From: Nocardiopsis_B sediminis
Lineage (GTDB): Bacteria; Actinomycetota; Actinomycetes; Streptosporangiales; Streptosporangiaceae
NCBI RefSeq assembly: GCF_042650565.1
Contig: NZ_JBHSBH010000004.1
Location: forward strand, 310,001 to 374,000
Length of the DNA: 64,000 bases
Reading direction: 5' to 3'
The position numbers and the translations under genes were made by a program. Positions 39,484-48,653 of this stretch are shown in pieces. The notes beneath the pieces were generated by a model, which saw only the letters and a program-made list of their open reading frames with translations, was not told the origin of the DNA and made no database searches. Numbering within the stretch: position 1 is the stretch's first letter; each line of letters starts with the position of its first letter.

Positions 39484-41136
39484 ATGGGCGATACCCTCCG
39501 CGACCAGGCCCGTGCCTGGCTGGAGCAGGACCCCGACCCGCGGACCCGCGAGGAGCTGCGGCGGCTGCTGGACGACGGCGACGACGCCGCGCTGGCCGAC
39601 CGGTTCGGCTCCCGCCTGGAGTTCGGCACCGCGGGGCTGCGCGGCGAACTGGGCGCCGGCCCCAACCGGATGAACCGGGTCACGGTCATGCGCGCCGCCG
39701 CGGGGGTGGCCGCGTGGCTGGGCGGGCGCGGCACCGTCGTCGTGGGCTTCGACGCGCGCCACCGGTCGGCCGACTTCGCGCGCGACACCGCCGAAGTGCT
39801 CACCGGGGCGGGGTGCACCGTGCTGCTGATGCCCGGCCCGCTGCCGACCCCGGTGCTCGCCCACACCGTGCGCGCCCGGGGCGCCGACGCCGGGATCATG
39901 GTCACCGCCAGCCACAACCCGCCGCGGGACAACGGCTACAAGGTCTACGTGGGCGGGTCGGGGCCCGACGCGGGCAGCCAGATCGTGCCCCCGGCCGACA
40001 CCGAGATCTCCGCCGCGATCGACGCGGCCGGCCCGGTCGACCGGCTGCCGCTGGGGGCCGACTGGACGGTCCTGGACGGCCGGGTCGTGGACGACTACCT
40101 CGGCGCGATCTGCGCGCTGCCGACCGGCCGCGACCGCGATGTCGAGATCACCTACACGCCGCTGCACGGCGTCGGCACGCGCACCCTGCTGCACGCGTTC
40201 GCGTGGGCCGGGTTCCCGTCGCCGCGGGTGGTCATGGAGCAGGGCGAGCCCGACCCGGACTTCCCGACGGTGGAATTCCCCAACCCGGAGGAGCCGGGCG
40301 CGCTGGACCTCGCGCTGGTGACCGGCCGCGACCACCACAGCGACCTGATCCTGGCCAACGACCCCGACGCCGACCGCCTCGCGGTCGCCGTGCCCGGCCA
40401 CGGCCTGCTCACCGGCGACGAGGTCGGCGGCCTCATCGCCGAGCACGTCCTGGACGCGACGACCGGCGGCGACCGGGTCGTGGCCACCACCATCGTCTCG
40501 GCCGGGCTCCTGCCCAAGATCGCCGCCGATCACGGGGTGCGCTGCGCCGAGACGCTGACCGGCTTCAAGTGGCTGGTGCGCGCCGCCGGGCCCGGTGAGC
40601 GGCTGGTCTTCGCCTACGAGGAGGCGATCGGCTACTGCGTGGGCGGTGACTCCGGTCGCCCGGTGGCCGACAAGGACGGGATCGGCGCGGCCCTGGCGGT
40701 CGCCGCGATCGCCGCCCGCGCCAAGCGCCAGGGCCGGACCCTGCTGGACCTCCTGGACGACCAGGCGCGCCGCTACGGCCTGCACACCACCGGCCAGGTC
40801 GCGGTCCGCACACCGGGGGTCGAGGTGATGGCCGAGACGATGGCGGCGCTGCGCGCGGACCCGCCGGAGGACTTCGGCGTGTTCGCGGTGGATGCGGTGG
40901 AGGACTTCGCCGGCGGCCGCGAGGGCCTGCCGCCCACCGACGCCCTGCGCTACCGCCTCCGCGGCCCCGTCGAGGGCCGCATCATCCTGCGCCCGTCGGG
41001 CACCGAGCCCAAGCTGAAGGCCTACATCGAGGTGGTGACCCCGGTCGACAACGACATCACCACGGTCCGCGCCGAGGCCAAGGGCCACCTCACCCACCTG
41101 GAAGAGTCGGTGCGCCGGTTGTTCCCCGCGGGGTGA
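39484..41136 (+). CDS. pmmB: Phosphopentomutase/phosphomannomutase-type mutase
   Basis: This 550-residue alpha-D-phosphohexomutase has phospho-Ser S143 in TASHNPPRDNGYK, the metal loop NDPDADRLAVAV, the sugar loop GDEVGG and FAYEEAIGY, and the phosphate site RPSGTEPKLK. EFGTAGLRGELGAGPNRMN near residue 45 is typical of the PGM2/PmmB branch. Members turn (deoxy)ribose 1-phosphate into the 5-phosphate or interconvert hexose phosphates. Lying after deoD, a phosphopentomutase role that feeds deoC is attractive (inference). It converges on deoA. Confidence 0.92.
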   Translation: MGDTLRDQARAWLEQDPDPRTREELRRLLDDGDDAALADRFGSRLEFGTAGLRGELGAGPNRMNRVTVMRAAAGVAAWLGGRGTVVVGFDARHRSADFARDTAEVLTGAGCTVLLMPGPLPTPVLAHTVRARGADAGIMVTASHNPPRDNGYKVYVGGSGPDAGSQIVPPADTEISAAIDAAGPVDRLPLGADWTVLDGRVVDDYLGAICALPTGRDRDVEITYTPLHGVGTRTLLHAFAWAGFPSPRVVMEQGEPDPDFPTVEFPNPEEPGALDLALVTGRDHHSDLILANDPDADRLAVAVPGHGLLTGDEVGGLIAEHVLDATTGGDRVVATTIVSAGLLPKIAADHGVRCAETLTGFKWLVRAAGPGERLVFAYEEAIGYCVGGDSGRPVADKDGIGAALAVAAIAARAKRQGRTLLDLLDDQARRYGLHTTGQVAVRTPGVEVMAETMAALRADPPEDFGVFAVDAVEDFAGGREGLPPTDALRYRLRGPVEGRIILRPSGTEPKLKAYIEVVTPVDNDITTVRAEAKGHLTHLEESVRRLFPAG

Positions 41137-41165
41137 CCGCCGCCGGGCCGGGGCCCGGCGCCCGC

Positions 41166-42437
41166 TCACGCGATCCGGTCGATGACCAGGGGCAGGCGCT
41201 CGTCGGGGCCGTCGACCGTGAAGGCGCCCTCAAGTGCCTCAACGGCGCGCGGGAAGCGGGCGGGGTCGTCGGTGTGGAGGGTGAGGAGCGGGGTGCCGGC
41301 CGTGATGGGGTCGCCGGGTTTGGCGTGCAGGGTCACGCCCGCGCCGGGGGAGACCGGATCCTCCTTGCGGGCCCGGCCCGCTCCCAGGCGCCAGGCGGCG
41401 ATGCCCACGGCGTGGGCGTCCAGCCGGGTGAGCGTGCCCGACTCCGGCGCGGGGACCTCCAGCGTCTCGGCGGCCGCGGGCAGCGGGGAGTCGGGGTCGC
41501 CGCCCTGCGCGGCGATGAGGCGCCGCCAGGTGTCCATCGCCGAGCCGTCGCGCAGCGCGTCGGCGGGGTCCTTGGCCCCGGCCATGCCCGCGGCCAGGAG
41601 CATCTCCCGGCCCAGCGTCACGGTCAGCTCCACCACGTCGGGCGGGCCGCCGCCGGCCAGCACCTCCAGCGCCTCCGCGACCTCCAGCGCGTTGCCCACC
41701 CGGCGGCCCAGCGGGGTGTCCATGGCGGTCAGCAGGGCGACCGTGCGCACACCGTTGTCGTTGCCGATGCCGACCATCGTCCGCGCCAGCTCGTGCGCCG
41801 CGGCCGGGGTCTTCATGAACGCGCCCGAGCCGACCTTGACGTCGAGCACCAGGGCCCCGGTGCCTTCGGCCAGCTTCTTGGACATGATGGAGCCCGCGAT
41901 CAGCGGGATGGACTCCACCGTGCCCGTGACGTCGCGCAGCGCGTACAGCTTGCGGTCGGCGGGGGCCAGCTCGCCGCCCGCGGCGCACACCACCCCGCCC
42001 ACCTCGCCGAGCAGCCGCCGCATCTCGCCGGGCGGCACCTGCGCCCGCCAGCCGGGGATGGACTCCAGCTTGTCCAGGGTGCCCCCGGTGTGGCCGAGCC
42101 CGCGCCCCGACAGCTGGGGGACCGCCGCCCCGCACGCCGCTACGGCCGGGGTAAGGGGCAGGGTGATCTTGTCGCCGACGCCCCCGGTCGAGTGCTTGTC
42201 GGTGGTGGGCCGGTCCAGGCCGGTGAAATCGAGCCGCTCGCCGGAGCGCAGCATGGCGTCGGTCCAGCGGGCGACCTCGGCGCGCGACATGCCGCGCCAG
42301 ACGATCGCCATGTTCAGCGCGGCCATCTGCTCCTCGGCGACCTCGCCGCGCGTATAGGCGTCGATGACCCAGTCGATCTGCGCGGGGGTGAGCTCACCGC
42401 CGTCGCGCTTGGCCACGATGATGTCGATGACGTCCAT
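41166..42437 (-). CDS. deoA: Thymidine phosphorylase
   Basis: This 423-residue pyrimidine-nucleoside phosphorylase has DIIVAKRDGGELTPAQIDWVIDAYTRGEVAEEQMAAL at the start, DKHSTGGVGDKITLPL with the phosphate and base site, MSKKLAEGTGALVLDVKVGSGAFM and a C-terminal alpha/beta domain with HAKPGDPI. It converts thymidine to thymine and deoxyribose 1-phosphate. AGGAGGACCGG precedes the ATG at 42437. It is the last gene of the nucleoside importer operon, 78 bp after cdd. Confidence 0.95.
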   Translation of the reverse strand: MDVIDIIVAKRDGGELTPAQIDWVIDAYTRGEVAEEQMAALNMAIVWRGMSRAEVARWTDAMLRSGERLDFTGLDRPTTDKHSTGGVGDKITLPLTPAVAACGAAVPQLSGRGLGHTGGTLDKLESIPGWRAQVPPGEMRRLLGEVGGVVCAAGGELAPADRKLYALRDVTGTVESIPLIAGSIMSKKLAEGTGALVLDVKVGSGAFMKTPAAAHELARTMVGIGNDNGVRTVALLTAMDTPLGRRVGNALEVAEALEVLAGGGPPDVVELTVTLGREMLLAAGMAGAKDPADALRDGSAMDTWRRLIAAQGGDPDSPLPAAAETLEVPAPESGTLTRLDAHAVGIAAWRLGAGRARKEDPVSPGAGVTLHAKPGDPITAGTPLLTLHTDDPARFPRAVEALEGAFTVDGPDERLPLVIDRIA

Positions 42438-42515
42438 CCGGTCCTCCTGCGGGGGGTGGGGGCGGCGGTCCGGTCCGGGCGGGCACGGCCGTGCCCGCCC
42501 GGATGGCCGGAGCCG

Positions 42516-42932
42516 TCAGCGGGTGAGGTCGTGGGGGCCGAACGCCTGGGGGAGTACCCGCGACATCGGCAGCACGCCCTCGGGGGTGTCCACCAGCAGC
42601 TCCGGGCCGCCGAACTCGAACAGCAACTGGCGGCAGCGCCCGCACGGCATCAGCGGGCGCTCGTCGCCGTCGACGCAGGCGAACGCCACGAGCCGGCCGC
42701 CGCCCGTTGCGTGCAGCTGCGACACCAGCCCGCATTCGGCGCACAGCCCGACCCCGTAGGAGGCGTTCTCCACGTTGCAGCCGCTCACCGTGCGGCCATC
42801 GTCGACCAGCGCGGCCGCGCCCACCTTGAACCCCGAGTAGGGGGCGTAGGCGCGGCGCATGGCGGCGCCGGCCGCGGCGCGCAGCCGCGGCCAGTCGACC
42901 GATGGCGCCCGCGCGCCGCCGGCGTCGGTCAC
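42516..42932 (-). CDS. cdd: Cytidine deaminase
   Basis: This 138-residue zinc enzyme deaminates (deoxy)cytidine. It has YAPYSGFKVGAA, CNVENASYGVGLCAE with the first zinc Cys and catalytic Glu, and PCGRCRQLLFEF with two zinc Cys. I chose the GTG at 42932: GAAGGGGA lies 5 nt upstream and the start overlaps the permease TGA by 4 bp (GTGA). An ATG at 42950 would add six residues without a ribosome site. It feeds uridine/deoxyuridine to deoA-type enzymes. Confidence 0.94.
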   Translation of the reverse strand: MTDAGGARAPSVDWPRLRAAAGAAMRRAYAPYSGFKVGAAALVDDGRTVSGCNVENASYGVGLCAECGLVSQLHATGGGRLVAFACVDGDERPLMPCGRCRQLLFEFGGPELLVDTPEGVLPMSRVLPQAFGPHDLTR

Positions 42933-44191
42933 GACGTCCCCTTCCGCCATTGCCGGCCGACCGCGGCCGGGGCCCGCAGCCGTTGCGAGGCCAGCGCCAG
43001 CACCAGCAGCGTCGCGATGTGCGGGCTGTAGGTGACCAGCTGCCCCGGCAGGGTGTCGGTGAAGGTGTACCAGGCCAGCAGCCCCACGGCCACGACCGCG
43101 GCGATCACCGCGTTGCGCACCGCGCGCCGGTACAGCAGCCACCCGGCCGCGGCCAGCAGCGCCACCCCGATCAGCAGCAGCAGGGAGTGGACCGCCGCCC
43201 CGCCGCCGCGGACCTGGAGGGCGTCGGTGTAGCCGAACAGCCCGGCGCCCATGGCCAGGCCGCCCGGCCGCCAGTTGCCGAAGATCATCGCGGCGAGGCC
43301 GATGTAGCCGCGGCCCCCGGTCTGGCCCTCCTGGTAGATGGACGACGCCACCATGGCCAGGAACACGCCGCCCAGCCCGGCGAAGCCGCCCGACAGCAGC
43401 ACCGCGACGTACTTGTAGGTGTAGACCGGTACCCCCAGCGACTCCGCGGCGTCGGGGTTCTCCCCGCAGGAGCGCAGCCGCAGCCCGAACGGGGTCCGCC
43501 ACAGCACCCAGAAGGTCGCGGGCACCAGCAGGATCGCCAGCAGCGTCACCACGGACATCCCCGTGGTCGCCCCGGTGATCAGCGACGCCAGGTCCGACAC
43601 CAGGAACCAGCCGGAGTCGCGCACCGGCGCCAGCAGGTCCGCGACGAACGGCAGGCCCACCCGCGGGAACTCCGGCAGCGGCGGCGACTGCGAGGCGCCC
43701 GCCCCCGGGATGCCGTCGAAGAACAGCAGCGACAGGTAGCGCATCGCCCCCACGGCCAGGATGTTGATGGCCACACCCGACACGATGTGGTCGACCCCGA
43801 AGGTCACCGTCGCCAGAGCGTGGACCAGCCCGCCGGCCATACCGCCGAGGACCCCGGCCACCAGGCCCGCCCACGGGCTGCCCGTGGTGTAGGCGGCGTA
43901 GGCCGCCGTCCACGTGCCGAGCACCATCATGCCCTCGAGGCCGATGTTGATGATGCCCGCGCGCTCGGCCCACAGGCCGCCCAGGCCCGCCAGGCCGATG
44001 GGCACCGCGAAGGCCAGCGTTGCCTGGATCGTCCCGGCGCTGGTCAGCATCTGCTGCCCGGTGATGAACCGGACACCGGCCAGCGCCACGAAAGCGGCCG
44101 CCGCCAGGGCGGCCACCCGCCACCAGGTGCGCGCGGCCGTGCGCGGCGGAGCGGGCGCAGCGGGCGCCGCAGCGGTCATCTCCTGGCTCAT
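42929..44191 (-). CDS. Nucleoside ABC importer permease 2
   Basis: This 420-residue permease of the BMP-type (RbsC-like/YufQ, NupQ) class has about nine to ten helices and the segments LAFAVPIGLAGLGGLWAERAGIINIGLEGMMVLGTW, GVDHIVSGVAINILAVG, RSCGENPDAAESLGVPV and GYIGLAAMIFGNWRPGG. With the other permease and the double ATPase it forms an importer for nucleosides, as in Bacillus NupNOPQ. Its start overlaps the upstream permease stop (ATGA). The N-terminus is Ala/Pro-rich. Confidence 0.9.
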   Translation of the reverse strand: MSQEMTAAAPAAPAPPRTAARTWWRVAALAAAAFVALAGVRFITGQQMLTSAGTIQATLAFAVPIGLAGLGGLWAERAGIINIGLEGMMVLGTWTAAYAAYTTGSPWAGLVAGVLGGMAGGLVHALATVTFGVDHIVSGVAINILAVGAMRYLSLLFFDGIPGAGASQSPPLPEFPRVGLPFVADLLAPVRDSGWFLVSDLASLITGATTGMSVVTLLAILLVPATFWVLWRTPFGLRLRSCGENPDAAESLGVPVYTYKYVAVLLSGGFAGLGGVFLAMVASSIYQEGQTGGRGYIGLAAMIFGNWRPGGLAMGAGLFGYTDALQVRGGGAAVHSLLLLIGVALLAAAGWLLYRRAVRNAVIAAVVAVGLLAWYTFTDTLPGQLVTYSPHIATLLVLALASQRLRAPAAVGRQWRKGTS

Positions 44192-45615
44192 GACGACGCC
44201 ACCTCCACCCGGCCCAGCTCCTTACCGACTTGCTGCTGCTGATAGCGCAGGCCCCAGCGGTGCACGACCTCGTACACCACCACCACGGTCAGCACGATGG
44301 TCGCCTGGGTGACGACGGCGATCTCCTTGGGGATGCCGTCGATGTCCAGGATCTGCGACGCCTGGTCCAGGAACGCCCAGAACAGCGCCGCGAACGCCAC
44401 CCCGACCGGGTGGTTGCGGCCCAGCAGGGCGATCGCGATCCCGGTGAAGCCCAGCCCCACCGGGAAGTCCAGGGCGTAGTAGTGCGACTGGCCCAGCAGT
44501 TGCGGGATGCCGACCAGACCGGCGATCATCCCCGAGATCACCATGGACAGCAGCACCATGCGCTTGACGTTGACCCCGCTGGCCTGGGCGGCGGTCGGGG
44601 ACTGCCCGGTGGCGCGCAGGTCGAAGCCGAACCGGGTGCGGTTCAGCAGCGTCCAGTAGCCGACGCCCACCGCGACGGCCAGGACCACCAGCCCGTAGAT
44701 CTCGCGGTCGGCGCCCATGAACCCCGCGGGGATCCCCGGCACCCACCCCGACTCCGGGATGGGCGTGGTGCCGATGTTGTTCGTGCTGATCTCGACCGCC
44801 AGGCGGTCGGTGTTGAGCAGGTAGGCGGTGATGCCGGTGGCGATGGCGTTGAGCATGATCGTGGAGATCACCTCCGACACCCCGCGCTTGACCTTCAGGT
44901 ATCCGGCGATGCCCGCCCAGAAGCCGCCCACCGCGACCGCCACCAGCACGATGACGATCTGGTGGATGACGGGCGGCAGCACCCAGGCGCCCCCGGCCGC
45001 CGCGGCCAGCAGCGCCGCCAGGCGGTACTGGCCGTCGACGCCGATGTTGAACAGCTTCATCTTGAAGCCGATCGCCACCGCGACCGCCGACAGGTAGAAC
45101 GTGGTGCCCGCGTTGATGATGCGCACCAGGTTGTCGGGCCGGGTCCCGAACTCCAGCATCCGGGAGAACGCCCGGAACGGGTCGGTGCCGCTGACCCAGA
45201 GCACCGCCGCGGTGACCGACAGGGCCAGCACGCCGGCCACCGCCACCGCGGCGAACGCCAGCGCCAGCTGCGTGGACAGCCGGCGGTGGACGGCGAACGC
45301 GCCCACCGCCCCGATCAGCGCGCCCAGCGCGTAGGCGGCCGGCTCGATCAGCCACGCGTCGAGCACCACGCCGGCCAGCAGGCCCAGCACCACCGACAGC
45401 ACCAGCGCGATCGGCAGGACCAGGCTCCGGTGCACGGCCGACCCCGCATCGGGGGTGGTCGCCGTGGTCAGCGCCGCCACGACCGCGAACGCCGCGGCCA
45501 CGCCGATCGCCAGCGCCGCCGGCGCCAGCAGGAACAGGTCGAGGCCGGCGGTGATGCCGGTCCCGGCCACCGCCGCCAGGACGACGGCGAGGGGTGGGGA
45601 GATGGAGGTCCTCAT
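44188..45615 (-). CDS. Nucleoside ABC importer permease 1
   Basis: This 475-residue permease of the NupP/YufP class has an extra N-terminal block of helices (residues ~1-120) before the usual core. Family segments are FNIGVDGQYRLAALLAAAAGG, KVKRGVSEVISTIMLNAIATGI, RATGQSPTAAQASGVNV and GFTGIAIALLGRNHPVGV. The ATG at 45615 overlaps the ATPase stop (ATGA); the frame is open far upstream, but that part belongs to the ATPase gene. It forms the heterodimeric membrane part with permease 2. Confidence 0.9.
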   Translation of the reverse strand: MRTSISPPLAVVLAAVAGTGITAGLDLFLLAPAALAIGVAAAFAVVAALTTATTPDAGSAVHRSLVLPIALVLSVVLGLLAGVVLDAWLIEPAAYALGALIGAVGAFAVHRRLSTQLALAFAAVAVAGVLALSVTAAVLWVSGTDPFRAFSRMLEFGTRPDNLVRIINAGTTFYLSAVAVAIGFKMKLFNIGVDGQYRLAALLAAAAGGAWVLPPVIHQIVIVLVAVAVGGFWAGIAGYLKVKRGVSEVISTIMLNAIATGITAYLLNTDRLAVEISTNNIGTTPIPESGWVPGIPAGFMGADREIYGLVVLAVAVGVGYWTLLNRTRFGFDLRATGQSPTAAQASGVNVKRMVLLSMVISGMIAGLVGIPQLLGQSHYYALDFPVGLGFTGIAIALLGRNHPVGVAFAALFWAFLDQASQILDIDGIPKEIAVVTQATIVLTVVVVYEVVHRWGLRYQQQQVGKELGRVEVASS

Positions 45616-47180
45616 GCGCCGCCCTCGTCCTTCGTGTCGTCCGGCTCGCTGCCGCCGGCCCCGGTCATGGCCGAGCCCAGCTGCTCGGGGGTGACCGTCA
45701 TGGGGTCCGCCGAGGCGACCAGTCGGCCGCGCAGGATCACGTGCAGGGTGTCGGACATGCCGATCAGCTCGTCGAGGTCGGCGGAGACCAGCAGCACGGC
45801 GAGCCCTTCGGCGCGCGCCCGGCGCAGGTGGTCCCAGATGGCGGCCTGCGCGCCGACGTCCACGCCGCGGGTCGGGTGCGCGGCGACCAGCACCTTCGGT
45901 GCCCCGCTCATCTCCCGGCCCACGATCAGCTTCTGCTGGTTGCCGCCGCTGAGCGCGTCGGCGATGACGTCGATGCCCGGGGTGCGCACGTCGTAGTCGG
46001 CGACGATGCGCTCGGTGTCGGCGCGGGCGCCGCCGCGGTCGATCCACGGCCCCTTGGCGCTGGGCGGACGGCCCTGGTGGCCCAGGACCCGGTTCTCCCA
46101 TAAGGGGGATTCCAGCAGCAGGCCGTGGCGGTGGCGGTCCTCGGGGACGTAGCCGACCCCGGCCTCGCGGATCGCCAGGGTGGACCACGAGGTGATGTCG
46201 GTGCCGCCGAGCGCGATGCTCCCGGAGTCGGCCGGGCGCATCCCCATGACCGCCTCGATCAGCTCCGACTGGCCGTTGCCCTCCACCCCGGCGATGCCGA
46301 CGATCTCACCGCTGCGGATCTCCAGTGACACGTCGTCGACCACCGCGCGGCCGCCCTGGCCGGCCACCCGCAGCCGGTCGATCCGCAGCATCACCTGGTC
46401 GGTGACGGTGGACTCGCGCAGCTCGGGAACCGGGAGCTCGCCGCCGACCATGAGGGTGGCCAGCTCGCGCGCCGTGGTGGCGCCCGGGTCGACGGTGGCG
46501 ACGGTCGTGCCCCGGCGGATCACCGTGATCTCGTCGGCCACCGACAGCACCTCGTCGAGCTTGTGCGAGATGAAGATGACCGTCAGCCCCTCGCGCTTGA
46601 GCTCGCGAAGATTGTCGAAGAGCTCCTCGACCTCCTGGGGCACCAGGACCGCCGTCGGCTCGTCGAGGATGATGATCCCCGCCCCGCGGTAGAGGACCTT
46701 GAGGATCTCCACGCGCTGGCGGTCGCCGACACCCAGGTCCTCCATGAGCAGGCCGGGGTCGACGCCCATCCCGTAGCGCCGGCCCAGTTCCGCGATGCGC
46801 GCCCGCGCCTTGGCGCCGATGCCGTGCCGGCCCTCGGCGCCCAGCACCACGTTCTCCATGACCGTGAGGTTGTCCGCGAGCATGAAGTGCTGGTGCACCA
46901 TCCCGATGCCGTGCTTGATGGCGTCGGAGGGGGAGTTCAGCCGGACGGGCCGGCCGTGGACCGCGATCGTGCCCTCGTCCGGCCGGTGCATGCCGTAGAG
47001 GGTCTTCATGAGGGTGGACTTCCCGGCACCGTTCTCGCCCACGATCGCGTGGACCGTGCCGGGCGCGACCGTGATGTCGATGTCGTGGTTGGCCACGACC
47101 CCGGGGAACCGCTTGGTGATCCCGCGCAGCTCAACGGCGGCGGGAGGTGCCTCCCCGCCGCCCGATGGCGTGCTGCTCAT
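45612..47180 (-). CDS. Nucleoside ABC importer double ATPase
   Basis: This 522-residue protein has two ABC modules. The first has Walker A GENGAGKST, signature LGVGDRQRVEI and Walker B IIILDEPTAVL. The second has GVEGNGQSELIE in place of a full Walker A, signature LSGGNQQKLIVGREM and Walker B VLVAAHPTRGVDVGA. The degenerate second P-loop and the AAHPTRG motif are normal for RbsA/YufO-type importers. It energises the two permeases that follow. A 144-bp gap with a strong hairpin separates it from the binding-protein gene. Confidence 0.93.
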   Translation of the reverse strand: MSSTPSGGGEAPPAAVELRGITKRFPGVVANHDIDITVAPGTVHAIVGENGAGKSTLMKTLYGMHRPDEGTIAVHGRPVRLNSPSDAIKHGIGMVHQHFMLADNLTVMENVVLGAEGRHGIGAKARARIAELGRRYGMGVDPGLLMEDLGVGDRQRVEILKVLYRGAGIIILDEPTAVLVPQEVEELFDNLRELKREGLTVIFISHKLDEVLSVADEITVIRRGTTVATVDPGATTARELATLMVGGELPVPELRESTVTDQVMLRIDRLRVAGQGGRAVVDDVSLEIRSGEIVGIAGVEGNGQSELIEAVMGMRPADSGSIALGGTDITSWSTLAIREAGVGYVPEDRHRHGLLLESPLWENRVLGHQGRPPSAKGPWIDRGGARADTERIVADYDVRTPGIDVIADALSGGNQQKLIVGREMSGAPKVLVAAHPTRGVDVGAQAAIWDHLRRARAEGLAVLLVSADLDELIGMSDTLHVILRGRLVASADPMTVTPEQLGSAMTGAGGSEPDDTKDEGGA

Positions 47181-47261
47181 CCGACTCCTAGGTGCTGATG
47201 GCCGCCGCCCGGCGAGGATCTGCCCGCCGGCGGCGGCGGATGTGGGGCGCTATGACGCGCC

Positions 47262-47304
47262 GCGGCACCGGGACCAGGGCACGCTCCCTGGATCCCGGCG
47301 CCGC
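47262..47304 (-). terminator. Intercistronic hairpin after the BMP gene
   Basis: Arms at 47262-47279 and 47286-47304 pair almost fully around a 6-nt loop. On the minus-strand RNA there is one G-U pair and one bulged base in an 18-bp stem. It lies 21 bp after the BMP stop and before the ATPase gene. It probably stabilises or partly terminates the transcript so that the lipoprotein is made in excess. Confidence 0.65.
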
Positions 47305-47324
47305 TGTGACCGGACCGAGCCACC

Positions 47325-48395
47325 CTACGGCTCGGTCGGGACCTCGATTTCGCCGTCGATGATCTGCTGCTTCAGCTCGTCGAGCTGCTCCTGGATGTCG
47401 CCGATCTGCTCCTCGTTGGCGGTGGAGTAGTCGACGCCCCCGCTGGCCAGGTCGAAGCGCTGGATGCCGGACTGGACGTCGTCGTCGGCCACCGACTGCA
47501 CGAACTCGAACACCGCGGTGTCGACCTGCTTGAGGGCCGAGGTGACGACGAACGGCTTCTGCTCGTCGGTCGCCGACTCGTACTGGTCGCTGTCGACGCC
47601 GATGAACAGCCGCTCCTGCTCGGTGGCGGCCTCCAGGACGCCGTTGCCCGAGGCGCCGGCGGCGTGGTAGATGACGTCGGCGCCGCCGTCGTACTGCCCC
47701 TCGGCGGTGGACTTGCCGCGCGCGGGGTCGGAGAAGCCCGCCATGTCCGGCGGCTGGGTCAGGTAGGAGATGTCGACCTCGATGTCGGGGTCGATCTCCT
47801 CGACGCCCGCCACGTACCCGGCTTCGAACTTCTGGATGAGCGGGGTCTCGACGCCGCCGATGAAGCCGACGTGGTCCTCCTCGGTCTTCAGCGCCGCAGC
47901 GGCACCGGCGAGGAACGACGCCTGCTCCTCGGTGAACACCAGGCTGGTGACGTTGTCGAGGTCGTCGATCTCGGAGTCGACGATCGCGAAGTGGACGTCG
48001 GAGTAGGCCTCGTCGGAGGCGACCGCCCGCATGGGCTCGGCGTAGGCGAAGCCGACGCCGATGACGACGTCGAAGCCCTCGTCGGCCATGAGCCGCAGGC
48101 GCTCCTCCTTGTCGACGTCGGACTCGCCCTCCTGGGGCTCGAAGTCCTGGACGTCGTCGGCGCTGATGCCCAGCTCCTCCTGGACCCGCTCCAGCCCGCG
48201 GTAGGCGGAGTCGTTGAACGACCGGTCGCCCCGGCCGCCGACGTCATAGGCGAGGCCGACCCGCAGGCCGCCGCCCTCGCCCGAGGAGCCTTCGCCCTCC
48301 TCGCCGCCTTGGGGGCTGTCACAGGCCGTCATGGCCAGGGTCACGACGCCGGCCGCCGCGATGGCGGCGAACTTGACGGCTAGGTTCCGGTTCAC
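47325..48395 (-). CDS. BMP-family nucleoside-binding lipoprotein
   Basis: This 356-residue solute-binding protein of the Bmp/Med family has a lipoprotein signal peptide with the lipobox LAMTAC (Cys25), then an acidic/Gly-rich linker. The domain shows VGLAYDVGGRGDRSFNDSAYRGL, VIGVGFAYAEP, EEQASFLAGAAAALKTEEDHVGFIGG and GADVIYHAAGASGNGVLEAA, typical of nucleoside binders (PnrA, NupN). It sits on the outer face of the membrane and delivers nucleosides to the permease pair. The GTG at 48395 has AAGGGGAG upstream. It is the first gene of the operon ending in cdd-deoA. Confidence 0.94.
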   Translation of the reverse strand: MNRNLAVKFAAIAAAGVVTLAMTACDSPQGGEEGEGSSGEGGGLRVGLAYDVGGRGDRSFNDSAYRGLERVQEELGISADDVQDFEPQEGESDVDKEERLRLMADEGFDVVIGVGFAYAEPMRAVASDEAYSDVHFAIVDSEIDDLDNVTSLVFTEEQASFLAGAAAALKTEEDHVGFIGGVETPLIQKFEAGYVAGVEEIDPDIEVDISYLTQPPDMAGFSDPARGKSTAEGQYDGGADVIYHAAGASGNGVLEAATEQERLFIGVDSDQYESATDEQKPFVVTSALKQVDTAVFEFVQSVADDDVQSGIQRFDLASGGVDYSTANEEQIGDIQEQLDELKQQIIDGEIEVPTEP

Positions 48396-48461
48396 TCTTC
48401 ACTCCCCTTCGGCCCGCGGGCGGCCCACACGTCGGGCACACTCACCGGGTTCTGTTGCGGG

Positions 48462-48490
48462 ACGATAGCCGTTCGGCGAATTGTCACCAA
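48462..48490 (-). promoter_or_regulatory. Possible promoter of the nucleoside importer operon
   Basis: On the minus strand TTGGTG (48485-48490) and TATCGT (48462-48467) are separated by 17 bp, about 66 bp before the lipoprotein start. The match to the vegetative consensus is moderate. Confidence 0.4.
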
Positions 48491-48653
48491 TCCATCTGGA
48501 AAGGTTGTTATGAAGGCGAGAGCGGAGCGAAACGGACACCGCCCTTTGGAGCCCCGCTCGCCTGTATCACCTGGTCGCCGGGTGCGCCGCAACGGCGATT
48601 TCCGCTCAATCCGGGGCCGCGGCGTTGTGTGACCGCCGGGTCACCGATACCGC

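Noticed and set aside
42933..42950. ATG at 42950 as cytidine deaminase start
   Set aside because: It lacks a ribosome site. The GTG at 42932 has GAAGGGGA at the right distance and overlaps the permease stop as GTGA.
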